Shown here: positions 1 through 9,069 of the stretch, in pieces
How the letters are laid out: each line of letters begins with the position of its first letter
Position numbering within the stretch: position 1 is the stretch's first letter
Source of the DNA: Paraburkholderia sp. BL23I1N1
Lineage (GTDB): Bacteria; Pseudomonadota; Gammaproteobacteria; Burkholderiales; Burkholderiaceae
Direction: 5' to 3'
DNA length: 64,000 nt
Assembly: GCF_003610295.1 (NCBI RefSeq)
Contig: NZ_RAPV01000001.1
Span: 4,712,001-4,776,000 of the forward strand
Notes under the pieces: model-generated
What the model was told of the DNA's origin: nothing
What the model saw: only the letters and a program-made list of their open reading frames with translations
The model's database searches: none
Program-made: the position numbers and the translations under genes

Positions 1-1177
1 GTAACGCGGCGCGGATGCGTGCCTCGGGCACGGCGCCCGGCGAGGCGATCTCGATCTGCGTGATCCGCACCGGACGCATGGGGAGCGTGCCATGCCGGGC
101 GCGCCACGCGGCGTAGTCGGCGGGCGAGAGCGCCAGATGCTGAAGCTGCGGCATGGCCGCGCGCGTGGCGGCGGCGCCGGCCGCGATCGCCTGGCTCGCG
201 TTGGCGAAATCGGTGAAGCTCAGTGAGCCGAGCGCCGGTTCGATCAGTAGGTCACCGGTTTGCAACTGCTCACGTTGGCGCGCAACGTTCTGGTGAATCA
301 GGATGCCGATCATCTGCTGCATCACGTCGGCGGGCGAAGCGAGCGCATTCAGCGGCCGCAGCGGTGAGCCGATATCCACGGCGATCACGACGTTCGCGCC
401 CATGCCGCGCGCCGTTTCGATCGGCAGATTGCTGACGATGCCGCCGTCCACCAAGGTACGCCCGTCGATATCGGCCGGCGCGAACAGGCCGGGCAACGCC
501 ATGCTGGCGCGAATCGCCTGCGGCAGCGAACCGTGATCGAGCACCACCTTCTGGCCGGTGCTCAGATCGGTGGCGATCGCGCGATAAGGAATCGGCAGGC
601 GGTCGAACGAAACGTTGCCCGGTACGGCGGACGTCCAGTCCTGCAGCAACGCTTGCAGGCGATTGCCCTGGACGAGCCCGACCGGCAAGCGGAAGCCATT
701 AGCGCCGTAACCGAGCGAGAGGCTGTTCGCGTACAGCCGCTCGTCTTCGCGACGGGATTGGGGCAGATCGGCGCGGTCGGTGACGTCGAAGGCGATGTCG
801 GCGAGGTTGACCCCGGCGAGGCGGTTTTGCATGTCCTGCGCGGTCATGCCGCTCGCGTACAGGCCGCCGACTACCGAGCCCATGCTGGTGGCTGCGATGC
901 AGTCGACCGGAATGCGGTTTTCCTCGAGCACCTTCAACACGCCGAGGTGGGCATAGCCGCGTGCGCCGCCGCCTGACAGCACGAGACCGACAGCGGGCCG
1001 GCCAGCCGGGCCGGCTTCGGCGCGACACGCGGAATCGGCTGCGTGAGCGGAATGCGCGAAGTTGGCGATCCCCCAGGTCAGCACCACCACGGTGCTGCGC
1101 AAACGAAGAACGATAGGCCGGCGGCGCCTGGGTGCCGCAGTTTGTTGTAGTTGTTCGCTCGCCAACGCTCGACTCAT
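1..1177 (-). CDS. patatin-like phospholipase family protein (partial, runs off the window start)
   Basis: Only the N-terminal about 390 residues are present; the reading frame is open to base 1. The chosen ATG at 1177 is followed by an arginine cluster and a hydrophobic stretch ending near HSAHAAD, a likely signal peptide. The oxyanion-hole motif SGGGARGYAHLG follows. The nucleophile elbow reads ATSMGS, so the first Gly of G-x-S-x-G is Ala. Further on, LVDGGIVSNLPIE supplies the DGG aspartate of the Ser-Asp dyad. Family knowledge: RssA/NTE-type patatins are serine acylhydrolases acting on phospholipids; an exported form would act in the periplasm or outer membrane. Substrate unknown. Confidence 0.88.
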   Translation of the reverse strand, partial: MSRALASEQLQQTAAPRRRRPIVLRLRSTVVVLTWGIANFAHSAHAADSACRAEAGPAGRPAVGLVLSGGGARGYAHLGVLKVLEENRIPVDCIAATSMGSVVGGLYASGMTAQDMQNRLAGVNLADIAFDVTDRADLPQSRREDERLYANSLSLGYGANGFRLPVGLVQGNRLQALLQDWTSAVPGNVSFDRLPIPYRAIATDLSTGQKVVLDHGSLPQAIRASMALPGLFAPADIDGRTLVDGGIVSNLPIETARGMGANVVIAVDIGSPLRPLNALASPADVMQQMIGILIHQNVARQREQLQTGDLLIEPALGSLSFTDFANASQAIAAGAAATRAAMPQLQHLALSPADYAAWRARHGTLPMRPVRITQIEIASPGAVPEARIRAAL

Positions 1178-1356
1178 CGGTTTTGATGCAAGAAGAAAGA
1201 CGAGAGATTACATCGTTTTGCACCGGTAAAAACAGGTGATTTCGTGAAAACGCAGGTTTACGGGAAAGCGCAGGCGGAACGCCTCGAGCCGCGCCTCAAT
1301 GCGAGGTGCCCGGATGAAGCGCGCCGGCGCCGGGCGCACGGCGCGACGTCTCGCTG

Positions 1357-2820
1357 CTAGCTGCGCACCAAAGCACGCACCGCCCGCGCTGCCAGCGGAT
1401 GCCCCATATCCGGTGCAACGAAATGAGCTACCTTGCGCTCGGCAAGGTTGATCGTGACGTAGTCGTTCGGCGCCTTTGTGTTGAGACCGTCAGACGCCGA
1501 GTGATACTCGATACGTAACTGCGCCGCGGTGACGACGATGCGCAGATAGCCATAATTGGTGTCGTCGTAGTTTTCCAGCACGACCTGATCGGCGGTGGCC
1601 GAGGCTGCCTGGATGATTTGCGGCGCGCGGATGGTGGGCGCCCCCTTTGCGGCGAGCTTGATCAAACCGTGCCCGCCGTTGCCGCACACGAGGTAGGGAA
1701 TCTGCGTGCCGTCCGCATTTCGTGTGCGCGTGAAGCGCTGATAGTTGTGAGCATGACCGGAAAGAAACGCGTGCGGCCACACGCCGTTCGCTTCGCAGAC
1801 CTTGTCGATCTGCGCCAGCATATCGACGCTCGATCCGTGTCCGCCCGCGGAGTAGGGTGGATGATGATCCGCGATCAGCAGTGCGCCGTTGAACTGCTCG
1901 GCTTTGATGCGCTTGAGCGCGGCGTCGAGAAAATCAAGCTGAGTACTGCCGATCTTGGGGTCTGAAATCACCCCGGGATCTTCGAGCGTATTGCTGTAAA
2001 TCGCCAGCACGCGCACGAACGGCGCCTCGAATGTGAAGAACACGCCGGGCTGAATTTGCGCGGTGCGCGACAATCCGCCGGCTTCAGGCGCTACGACGAA
2101 GGTCTCCGCACAAAAATTTCGCAGGAACGCAGCGAGACTCGTGGCATGCGCTTCCGGCGAAACCATGCCGTCGTGATTGCCGGCGCAGGCGAGGATCGGC
2201 GCCGGATAGTCGCGATAGGGTTCGTAAAACTGATCGTAATAGTACTGGCTCTCGCCAAAGCTATAGACCACGTCGCCGAGCAACAACGCGAACTGCGGCA
2301 CCTCGCTGGTGTCGGCTTCGTTGAAGTCGGCGGTCAATTTGTCGGCTACTTCGTTTTGGGTCGCCGGGCCTTTCGTACTGCCGCAATCTCCTAGCGCGTG
2401 AAAGACCAGTTGTCCGGAGGAGGTGATTTTGTTGATGGCGGCTGCGTTGCCGCCCATGACCTCGGCGAGGGTGAGCCGGGGCTCCACGCCGCCTCTCGGT
2501 GCGGGAAACGGCAACGGAAACAGTTTGTGCTCCGCATTGAGCTTGTCGATTTCCTTATAGGCCGCGTCGTCCGATGGATGGGGCACGCGGAACACCGTTG
2601 GGTCCGCGGTCGGCTGAGGCTGCGCGAATACGGGCGTGTCCAGTATCCGCGGACTGAACGCCGCGGCGGCCGTGCCTGCCGGCTGGTTCGCGGCGGTGGC
2701 GAGCGCCGCTGTTTTTTTGCCGGATGCCGCGGCCTTGGCGGCCGGCTTTCGTTTGCCTTCTGCTTTCGCCGTGCTTTCTTTCGTCCCGGCTTTGGGTTTC
2801 GACTCGCGTTTTGTCGACAT
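1357..2820 (-). CDS. purple-acid-phosphatase-like metallophosphoesterase
   Basis: 487 aa from an ATG at 2820 preceded by AGAGG; an upstream in-frame start at 2883 lacks a good ribosome site. The first about 60 residues are Lys/Ala-rich and low in complexity. The calcineurin-like core follows with metal-ligand motifs in order: ALGDCGS, LLGDVVYS, CAGNHDG, IADHHPPYSAGGHGS and SGHAHNYQRF. These ligate a dinuclear metal centre that hydrolyses phosphomonoesters or diesters. No clear signal peptide is seen, so the location is uncertain. It stands alone, divergent from the secreted repeat protein at 3177. The family is well supported; the substrate is unknown. Confidence 0.88.
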   Translation of the reverse strand: MSTKRESKPKAGTKESTAKAEGKRKPAAKAAASGKKTAALATAANQPAGTAAAAFSPRILDTPVFAQPQPTADPTVFRVPHPSDDAAYKEIDKLNAEHKLFPLPFPAPRGGVEPRLTLAEVMGGNAAAINKITSSGQLVFHALGDCGSTKGPATQNEVADKLTADFNEADTSEVPQFALLLGDVVYSFGESQYYYDQFYEPYRDYPAPILACAGNHDGMVSPEAHATSLAAFLRNFCAETFVVAPEAGGLSRTAQIQPGVFFTFEAPFVRVLAIYSNTLEDPGVISDPKIGSTQLDFLDAALKRIKAEQFNGALLIADHHPPYSAGGHGSSVDMLAQIDKVCEANGVWPHAFLSGHAHNYQRFTRTRNADGTQIPYLVCGNGGHGLIKLAAKGAPTIRAPQIIQAASATADQVVLENYDDTNYGYLRIVVTAAQLRIEYHSASDGLNTKAPNDYVTINLAERKVAHFVAPDMGHPLAARAVRALVRS

Positions 2821-3176
2821 GAGCGCCTCTTGAAGGAAGATAAAGCGGGTTGACAGGTAAGCGGCTTGCGCCGTCGCATTCATCGAACCCTACGACATGC
2901 GCTTTGCGGAAAAGTGTCACGGCGGTGTCGAACCTGGCCCTCTGTCGCGCGTTTGAGCCCGCTCGCGGCACGGGTGGAGCGCGGCCCGCAACAAGTTATG
3001 TCGCCCTATGTCACGGCGCGTTCGAATTGCCCGCAAAGCCTTGTCCAGCGGGCCTCTGTCGCGGTGAAACAGGGCGACATATCTTCGCTGCTGATTAAAT
3101 CCAGGTGCCCTTCTATAGTCCGTTTGTCGCCACGCCGCAGTGCGCAAAAGTGGCCCGAAATCAAGAAGGACATACC
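2821..3176. promoter_or_regulatory. divergent intergenic region with a 10-bp inverted repeat
   Basis: This 356-bp gap separates the phosphoesterase from the secreted repeat protein and should hold both promoters. The only structure I see is ATGTCGCCCT at 2998-3007 and its exact reverse complement AGGGCGACAT at 3071-3080, centre-to-centre 73 bp. No long ORF with a ribosome site lies here. A regulator-binding role is inference. Confidence 0.4.
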
Positions 3177-4148
3177 GTGAAAAACTGTTCGTTCGTCGTC
3201 CGAGCCACCGCCTCTGCCCCTGCCTCCGTGACGACCGTCGTATCTGTACGCAGCGCGCTTCGCAAGCTCGCGCTGACCGCAACCGTCGCCGTCCTTGCGC
3301 TCGGCAGCGCGTCGGCTTTCGCCTGGTCGCAACATGGCACCGCCTACACGTCACGCGGCACCTACAACGGCGCGCGTTACGGCTCGTGTGGCGGTGGCAG
3401 TTGTTCGCATGCCGGCGGCGTGGCCGGCCCCTACGGTGGTGTGGCGACCAACACCGGCACGGTGACCCGCAACGCCCCCGGCCAGTTCTCGAATTCGGGC
3501 ACCGCGACGGGACGCTACGGCAACCAGGTCCAGCATTCGGGCGACACCAATTGCGCGGGCGGCACCTGTTCGCATACCGGCAACCTCACCGGACCGGACG
3601 GCAAAACAGCCACGACCTCCGGCGACGTGACTAAAACCGCGCCTGGCCAGTATTCGTCGTCCGGGTCGATCACGGGCTCGAACGGCAACACGGTCAACCA
3701 TTCGGCCTCGACCAACTGCGCGGGTTCTTCGTGTTCACGTTCGGGCACGGTGACGGGGTCCGATGGTGGCACCGTCAACCACTCCGGTACGGCCACGCGA
3801 GTTGCGCCGGGCGTCGTGACGACGTCGACGAGCGCGACGGGAACGTACGGCCACACGGTGACGACTAGCGGGACGGTCACGACCACCGGTGTGGTCACGA
3901 CCGGCGGCACGACGGTTGTGGTTGCACCGAAGCCGGTTGTGGTTGCTGCGCCGCCTCCGACGGTTGTCGTACCGCCGCCGGTTGTGTATGTGCCGCCGCC
4001 TCCGGTTGTCTACGTTCCGCCGCCGCCCCCGCCGCCTGCCGTGTATGTTGCACCGCGTGTCGTGTATGTGGCACCTGTGCCGCGCCCTGTCGTGTGGGTA
4101 CCGGGTCACTGGGTGGGCAATATCTGGGTGCCGGCGCACTGGTCATGA
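3177..4148 (+). CDS. secreted Gly/Ser/Thr repeat protein with paired cysteines and Pro-rich, WVPGHW-ending tail
   Basis: 323 aa from a GTG at 3177 with AAGGA seven bases upstream; a farther in-frame GTG at 3105 lacks this. The N-terminus is a long signal peptide ending near ASAFA. The body is three imperfect repeats of about 50-55 residues. Each carries a C-x4-C pair (CGGGSC, CAGGTC, CAGSSC), a G-P/S-D/N-G turn and an APGQ/APGV segment. A Val/Pro tract (PPPVVYVPPPP) follows, and the protein ends in WVPGHW...WVPAHWS, the aromatic/PGHW motif seen in many small envelope proteins of beta- and gammaproteobacteria. The next gene overlaps by ATGA, implying coupling. Function unknown; an extracytoplasmic role is inferred from the signal peptide. 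Confidence 0.72.
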   Translation: MKNCSFVVRATASAPASVTTVVSVRSALRKLALTATVAVLALGSASAFAWSQHGTAYTSRGTYNGARYGSCGGGSCSHAGGVAGPYGGVATNTGTVTRNAPGQFSNSGTATGRYGNQVQHSGDTNCAGGTCSHTGNLTGPDGKTATTSGDVTKTAPGQYSSSGSITGSNGNTVNHSASTNCAGSSCSRSGTVTGSDGGTVNHSGTATRVAPGVVTTSTSATGTYGHTVTTSGTVTTTGVVTTGGTTVVVAPKPVVVAAPPPTVVVPPPVVYVPPPPVVYVPPPPPPPAVYVAPRVVYVAPVPRPVVWVPGHWVGNIWVPAHWS

Positions 4149-4540
4149 GTGACGACCTGCGAGTGAGAACCGGCGATGAGGCCGGGCACCGCGGTCCGCC
4201 GTGGATGAGCGGGCAGGCAAGCGCGCAGGTGGTCCGGTCGGGTTTCAACGCGGTACGCACACGCACGTTATGCAAGGTCGGTGCGTTGGCGGCGATGATC
4301 GTTGCGGCCGGTGTCGTGATTGCGATGGGTGAGGGCGTCATCAACACTGACACGCCTACCGTGCAGCGAGCGATTGAACCCCAACAGGACTGTTCGGCGA
4401 AATACACCGCGTTGCTCGACCTCGCCGAATTGGCGAGACGTGACGGCAAATCATCCGAGGTCGTGGTGCGAGGCCTGAGCGACCGCGGCGGCGCGTTAAG
4501 TGAATGTTTGCCGGTCGGCAGGAGCGCCGGGGCGAAGTAG
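4145..4540 (+). CDS. small single-pass membrane protein, unknown function
   Basis: 131 aa. The ATG at 4145 overlaps the upstream stop as ATGA, so translation is probably coupled to the repeat protein. One hydrophobic segment (GALAAMIVAAGVVIAM, about residues 43-58) is followed by a soluble domain with two cysteines (QQDC... and SECLPVG) and a short helix-like stretch. I do not recognise the family. The paired cysteines outside the membrane segment could form a disulfide, paralleling the cysteine pairs of the partner protein. Confidence 0.55.
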   Translation: MSDDLRVRTGDEAGHRGPPWMSGQASAQVVRSGFNAVRTRTLCKVGALAAMIVAAGVVIAMGEGVINTDTPTVQRAIEPQQDCSAKYTALLDLAELARRDGKSSEVVVRGLSDRGGALSECLPVGRSAGAK

Positions 4541-4573
4541 AAGCGCGAATGGCCGCTCCGGCCATTCGCGCTT
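4541..4573. terminator. perfect 14-bp stem hairpin after the small membrane protein gene
   Basis: AAGCGCGAATGGCC and its exact reverse complement flank a five-base loop (GCTCC). No T tract follows in either direction. It lies just after the stop at 4540 and before the convergent EF-hand gene, so it probably ends or stabilises transcripts. Confidence 0.5.
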
Positions 4574-4657
4574 GTCAAAGGCGGCCCTGCAAGAAAGACA
4601 CGCCCTGACTAGTGACCAACACGACAAAACATCACCAACATGACCAATGACCGGCCG

Positions 4658-5062
4658 CTAGCGGCCCTGCTGCTGAAGGTACTGCCTGACGTCGCTCATG
4701 GTCACACTTCCCTTATGGCTCGTATCGATCTGATCGAAGTGCTTGGCGACATAGCCGAGCCCCGCGGTCTGAGCCTGAGTTTTCGTGACTGCCGCGCCAT
4801 TGCTAAGGGCCGTATTCGCCCCCAGCCGCGCTTCAAGCCGCTGCTGGGCTTCCTGCTGCAGGGCAGTGCCGGTAGAAGGCGCGACGGGAGCCGCACGGTT
4901 TTGAGGGAAGAACGGACCGTCGACGCCTCTGGCCCCGGTTGGCGGCGTGGCCGGCGCAACCGCTTGCGGCGGTAACGCATGCGCGCTGCCAATCAGGCAA
5001 CCGAGGACGATCAACGGGGAAACACGCCGCAACATATCGAAAAGAGACATGATGACTCGCAT
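4658..5062 (-). CDS. exported EF-hand domain protein
   Basis: 134 aa from the ATG at 5062; an in-frame ATG at 5050 (MSLFDML) is equally possible and neither has a clear ribosome site. A hydrophobic signal sequence (PLIVLGCLIGSAHA) precedes a Pro/Ala-rich linker. The C-terminus holds one canonical EF-hand loop (DTSHKGSVTMSD) preceded by a helix ending FDQI. Position 12 of the loop is Asp rather than the usual Glu, which often lowers calcium affinity. A calcium-binding periplasmic role is inference. Confidence 0.65.
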   Translation of the reverse strand: MRVIMSLFDMLRRVSPLIVLGCLIGSAHALPPQAVAPATPPTGARGVDGPFFPQNRAAPVAPSTGTALQQEAQQRLEARLGANTALSNGAAVTKTQAQTAGLGYVAKHFDQIDTSHKGSVTMSDVRQYLQQQGR

Positions 5063-5111
5063 TGTTTGAGTGAATAGAGTATCGCGAACGAGGTACGTCG
5101 CGTCAGTTCAG

Positions 5112-6953
5112 TCAGGGCGCCGTGGCTTGCGTCGTGGCAGCAGCGGTAGCGGTCGGCTGACTGGCGGGGCTCTCGTCGCGCCATGGCGCCGGCAGCGTCC
5201 AGAGCGCGAGCGCATCCGGAAGCGGCGTGCCGCGATAGAAGCGCACCAGATCCCGTTTCATCAGCGGACGGGCAACGTCATCCAGATAGATCATATGTCC
5301 CCCCTGGAAGAAGTTGACCTGCAAGTCCGGATTCAGACCCGGTACCGTTTGCAGCCGTGCCAGTTGTTTCTCCGTATTGAAAAACGGTGTGGCCAGATCA
5401 TGAAAGCCGTTTTCCGAGAGTACCTTGAGTTGCGGGTTGAGCGTCAGCGCACCCAGCAGATCCGGGATCGTGTCGGGCAGGGGCTGTCCGTCATGCGAGA
5501 AATCCCACACCTGGATGATGTTGTCGTTCAGCGGCAAATAGGTCGCGTTCGGCGCTGTATATCCCAGGTAGTCAGGCATCTGCGTCGCCAGCGCCGTGGT
5601 GAACGGCTGGGAGATCAGGATGTCGGACGGGTCTCCATCGTTTTGCAGCCGCGGATCCGAATTCGGCAATGACACGCGTCCGTCGTAGCGGCCGATCGTC
5701 GTGCCGGGCAGGAGGCTCGTCGAGAACGGGTTGGCGCCGAAGTAGCCCTGCAGCGCCTGCAAGGTCAGACTGGATGGCAGGGTCCACGACTGAAGCGTTT
5801 GGGCGTTGGGAAACACCGGCGTGCCCAAAGCGTCAGGTATGCCTAGCTGACTGAGCACCCACGATTGCGAATACCGCCTGAACCGGTTGTACTCCGCAGT
5901 GACGAACAGGCCCGCCTGGTATGCGTACAGATCCTGATTGAGCGGGGCCGGCGACACCTGGTTGTAGTAAGCCGCAACCATGGCGTAGCCCGGGAAATAG
6001 CCGGCCAACGTATCCGTATCCAATGCCAGCGCGCTCGTCGAGTTGGTAATGGCGACGGCTTCGATCGCATCCGCGAAATAGTTCAGGATTGCAGATTGAA
6101 GAACGATGCCGGTCAGATGCACGCCGGCCGATTCGAGCGCCAACGCGAGCATATCGGTGCGCGGCGTGCCGTACGACTCGCCATAGAGATAGATCGGCGA
6201 AGTGCTGCGATTGTTGACCGTCAGATAGCGCTGGATGAAGTCGCGCATGATGTTGACGTCTGCGTCGGTCGTCCAGTACCTCTGGTTCGTATTCGGCAGA
6301 ATCGCCTCTGAAAGACCGGTTCCGGGTGGATCGATGAAGACCATATCCGTGGTGTCGATCAGGCTTTCCTTATTGTCGACGAGCGGGTAATTCGGCCAGT
6401 TCCCGAACACCGGATCGGGCGTGGCGACCCGCGTCGGCGCGAACGAGCCGAGCCGCAGCCAGATGGAGGAGGAGCCCGGCCCGCCGTTATAGACGAACGT
6501 AACAGGTCGCGGCGAGCCGTTCGTGCTCGGCACGGTGTACGCGACGTAGGACATCGTGGCTTCGGGGTTGCCGCTCGAATCGGCGGCGGTCAGGTGGCCG
6601 GTCGTCGTGGTGTAGTTGACCGGTGTTCTGCCTTGCGTCCACTGGTAATGCATGACCGCGGCATTCTCGGTGACTTGACGGGGGGCGAGTCCGTCCGTGG
6701 CATTGCCTGAGTAGGCGACCAGGTCGATATAGGTTTGATTGCCTGTTGGTGTTTGCGATTGTGCAGCTTGTTGTGCGGTGAGTTGCTGATTCGCTGCAGT
6801 CTGCTGCATGCTCACAGCCGTGCCTGAGGAAGAACCGTTATCCCCTCCGCCGCAACCGCCGAGAAGCAGGATTGCGACCGCTAAGGTTCCCATGCCCGGC
6901 AGCCTGCTATGGCGATAGTGGCTATGGCCGGTAAGACGCTCGTCTCGTTTCAT
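5112..6953 (-). CDS. S10 serine carboxypeptidase-like lipoprotein
   Basis: 613 aa from the ATG at 6953, which has AAGGA correctly spaced; the longer start at 6989 is poorer. The lipobox LLLGGC near the N-terminus indicates a lipid-anchored protein. Catalytic-triad motifs of the S10 family occur in order: NGGPGSSS (oxyanion hole), DPPGTGLS, the nucleophile in GESYG, the Asp region around GFHDLATP and the His in GGHMIYLD. Family knowledge: S10 enzymes remove C-terminal residues from peptides at acidic pH. A Thr/Ala-rich tail ends the protein. It is monocistronic as far as the window shows. Confidence 0.86.
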   Translation of the reverse strand: MKRDERLTGHSHYRHSRLPGMGTLAVAILLLGGCGGGDNGSSSGTAVSMQQTAANQQLTAQQAAQSQTPTGNQTYIDLVAYSGNATDGLAPRQVTENAAVMHYQWTQGRTPVNYTTTTGHLTAADSSGNPEATMSYVAYTVPSTNGSPRPVTFVYNGGPGSSSIWLRLGSFAPTRVATPDPVFGNWPNYPLVDNKESLIDTTDMVFIDPPGTGLSEAILPNTNQRYWTTDADVNIMRDFIQRYLTVNNRSTSPIYLYGESYGTPRTDMLALALESAGVHLTGIVLQSAILNYFADAIEAVAITNSTSALALDTDTLAGYFPGYAMVAAYYNQVSPAPLNQDLYAYQAGLFVTAEYNRFRRYSQSWVLSQLGIPDALGTPVFPNAQTLQSWTLPSSLTLQALQGYFGANPFSTSLLPGTTIGRYDGRVSLPNSDPRLQNDGDPSDILISQPFTTALATQMPDYLGYTAPNATYLPLNDNIIQVWDFSHDGQPLPDTIPDLLGALTLNPQLKVLSENGFHDLATPFFNTEKQLARLQTVPGLNPDLQVNFFQGGHMIYLDDVARPLMKRDLVRFYRGTPLPDALALWTLPAPWRDESPASQPTATAAATTQATAP

Positions 6954-7406
6954 CTCTATCCTTGGTGGTGGGTTCAGATACCTTTTCACAAAGGCCGCTC
7001 TCGCCGATCAAGATGTATCGGAGTTCGAAATATTAATGGTGCATCGTCGGCGAATGGCGGTTGAGACCAACCTGCTTCAAAGCGCATAGAACTGCATCTC
7101 TATGCAATATGCGTAGAATAACTAAATATCTGGATTGGATATTCTGGTTCTTTCGGGATACGCATTCCTTAATCGGATATCCGTATATTGGCAGCAGATG
7201 AAAAATAGGTGACGCCGACAGCGTTTGTCAAGGACGTGTCGAATTTCCGTAATTGCAACTTCGGAAAGCCGCGATTGAATTCGCGTGTGAGCCGATCAGC
7301 CGGGGCTGGGGCCCGTATGAGTTAATCGGTTATTTATTACGAAATAAAATGTCTTTGTTTGTTGATCGTAATAAATAAATTGTACTGGGCGTGCACCGGC
7401 GGACGC
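6954..7406. other. AT-rich intergenic region containing a 13-bp inverted repeat
   Basis: 453 bp between the peptidase start and the kinase stop, clearly lower in GC than its surroundings, especially 7090-7200 and 7330-7380. I see no ORF with a ribosome site. The peptidase promoter must lie in its left part. A perfect inverted repeat, TTATTTATTACGA and its complement, sits at 7330-7342 and 7366-7378. Confidence 0.5.
7330..7378. terminator. 13-bp AT-rich inverted repeat downstream of the histidine kinase
   Basis: TTATTTATTACGA and TCGTAATAAATAA are separated by 23 bases, 28 bp past the kinase stop codon. The stem is AT-rich, so it is a weak hairpin. It could be a terminator-like end for the kinase message or a protein-binding palindrome for the facing peptidase gene. 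Confidence 0.35.
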
Positions 7407-8624
7407 TTACTCGAATTCAGCCAGCGCCAGCGGAAAGCGGATTTCGAACGTGGTCCCAACGCCTTCGTGCGACGAAAAATCGACGTGCCCGTCCAATACG
7501 CGGCACAGCTCCTTGACGATCGCGAGGCCGAGGCCCGTGCCGGGAATATCTTCACCCGCGGCGCGTTCGAATTCGTCGAATACCCGGTCGGCATCCGCAG
7601 GTGCAATGCCTACGCCGGTATCCGTCACGCGAATCGACCAATGCTCCGGGCCTGCCGTTGCGAAGGCAAATTCGATCTCGCCGGACTTCGTGTACTTCGT
7701 CGCGTTGGAGAGCAGATTGACGGCAATCTGCTTAAGCTTCAGACGATTTGACGTAGCAGCGGATAGCGCCGGATCGAACTCAGTGCGCAACGTCAGTCCT
7801 TTAGCCTCGATTGCCGGGCGCGAGGCGGCAACGAGTTCATCGTAAAGCTCATGCAGCTCGACCTGTTCGCGTGCCAGTGGGGTGTCGTCGCCGAGCACGA
7901 CGGAATACTCGACCATCTGGTCGACGAGTTGTTTCATGTCCGAGGCCTGCCGGTTGGCGAGCGTCAGCGCCATATCGGCCTTTGAAGGCGCGCGTCCGAT
8001 CAACTGAAGCGCCATCGAAAACGCATTCAGAAAATTGCGCAGATCGTGGACCACGCTGCGGGTGATCTGCATGCGCGACTCGTAAAGATCGCCAACCAGC
8101 CGCTGCTTGAGTGTCAGTTCGTGATTGGCGCGTTCGAGCCTGCCGGTGTACTCGTCGATCTTGCGGTCCCGTTCGCTGACCACCTGCCTGATCGACGTGA
8201 GCGTCACCATGCTGAGTGTTTCGGCCACCAGGCGCCGTGCCCGGCCTTCGTGGCGTCGCGTGAACGTGTTGTCCTGGTCGGCGAATTCTTCAAGCGCATC
8301 GGCGAGCACCCGATGAAACAGATCAAGCTCGCGCACGAGTTCCTCGATCCGGTAGCCCTGACGCCAGCGGATCATGCCGTGTTTTCGTGCATTGCGTTCG
8401 ATCGCCGGTTCGAGGCGTTCGAGATCTTCGACGTCGAGTGCGAGGCAGAGTCCTTCGAGAATTTCCGGCAGATGATCGGCGAGCTGCTGATAGGTGAGCT
8501 TGTCCGCTTCGACGAGATCGACGTCGCCGAACACAGCCTTCATCCATCGTTCGGTCAGGCGGGTCTGCTGCTCGCGAACAAAATCGGCAAATTTGCGCAG
8601 TGGGCTAAGGTGTGTATCGGTCAT
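7407..8624 (-). CDS. sensor histidine kinase with RsbRD-like N-terminal domain
   Basis: 405 aa, no membrane segment, so cytoplasmic. Residues 1-150 resemble the RsbRD/RsbR N-terminal helical sensor domain (ARKHGMIRWRQGYRIEEL). A short coiled coil follows, then HisKA with the phospho-acceptor near H193 (VVHDLRNFLNA). The HATPase region has the N box (NLLSNATKY), G1 (DTGVGI), F box (FDEFERA) and G2 (GTGLGLAIV). No response regulator is adjacent, so it is an orphan. It is divergent from a porin gene with 445 bp between them. The signal is unknown. Confidence 0.87.
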   Translation of the reverse strand: MTDTHLSPLRKFADFVREQQTRLTERWMKAVFGDVDLVEADKLTYQQLADHLPEILEGLCLALDVEDLERLEPAIERNARKHGMIRWRQGYRIEELVRELDLFHRVLADALEEFADQDNTFTRRHEGRARRLVAETLSMVTLTSIRQVVSERDRKIDEYTGRLERANHELTLKQRLVGDLYESRMQITRSVVHDLRNFLNAFSMALQLIGRAPSKADMALTLANRQASDMKQLVDQMVEYSVVLGDDTPLAREQVELHELYDELVAASRPAIEAKGLTLRTEFDPALSAATSNRLKLKQIAVNLLSNATKYTKSGEIEFAFATAGPEHWSIRVTDTGVGIAPADADRVFDEFERAAGEDIPGTGLGLAIVKELCRVLDGHVDFSSHEGVGTTFEIRFPLALAEFE

Positions 8625-9069
8625 ATTGGGTGCTTCTGGTCAGGTTTCTACGCCGGTTTCTACCCCATTATCACCGCAATTTCAGAGCCCGACGATGCGT
8701 GTGGCGTCACAGTGAGATCGTCAGCGCGTGTTTTTTTGGCACCACGCTAATTTATTTTTGACGCGTTATTTATTTTCGACGTCATATGATCGCACTGTTC
8801 ATTTTCAGCGGCACTTGCAGGACACGCCTGCGTGACTTGATTGCAACCCATGCTGCAGTCAGTACGCGCCATTGGCCTGTCATTGAAACGCACTACACGC
8901 AGTAATCAGCTAGCGAATTCGAACGTTTCCGCAATTCGCGCGGCACCGGCGTATGAATGCGTTGCCCGTTTATCCGTCAGTCGCGTTGGTGATCACTGCG
9001 CTCGCCTGCGGGTATCGAATGCACACAATCGATCACATCCATCACCGCCCAATCACGGAGCCAACAGGT
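8625..9069. promoter_or_regulatory. kinase-porin divergent promoter region with direct repeats
   Basis: Two near-identical 13-mers, TTTATTTTTGACG at 8751-8763 and TTTATTTTCGACG at 8769-8781, are 18 bp apart in an AT-rich stretch about 290-320 bp upstream of the porin start. They could be an operator or UP-like element. No ORF with a good ribosome site is seen. Confidence 0.35.
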
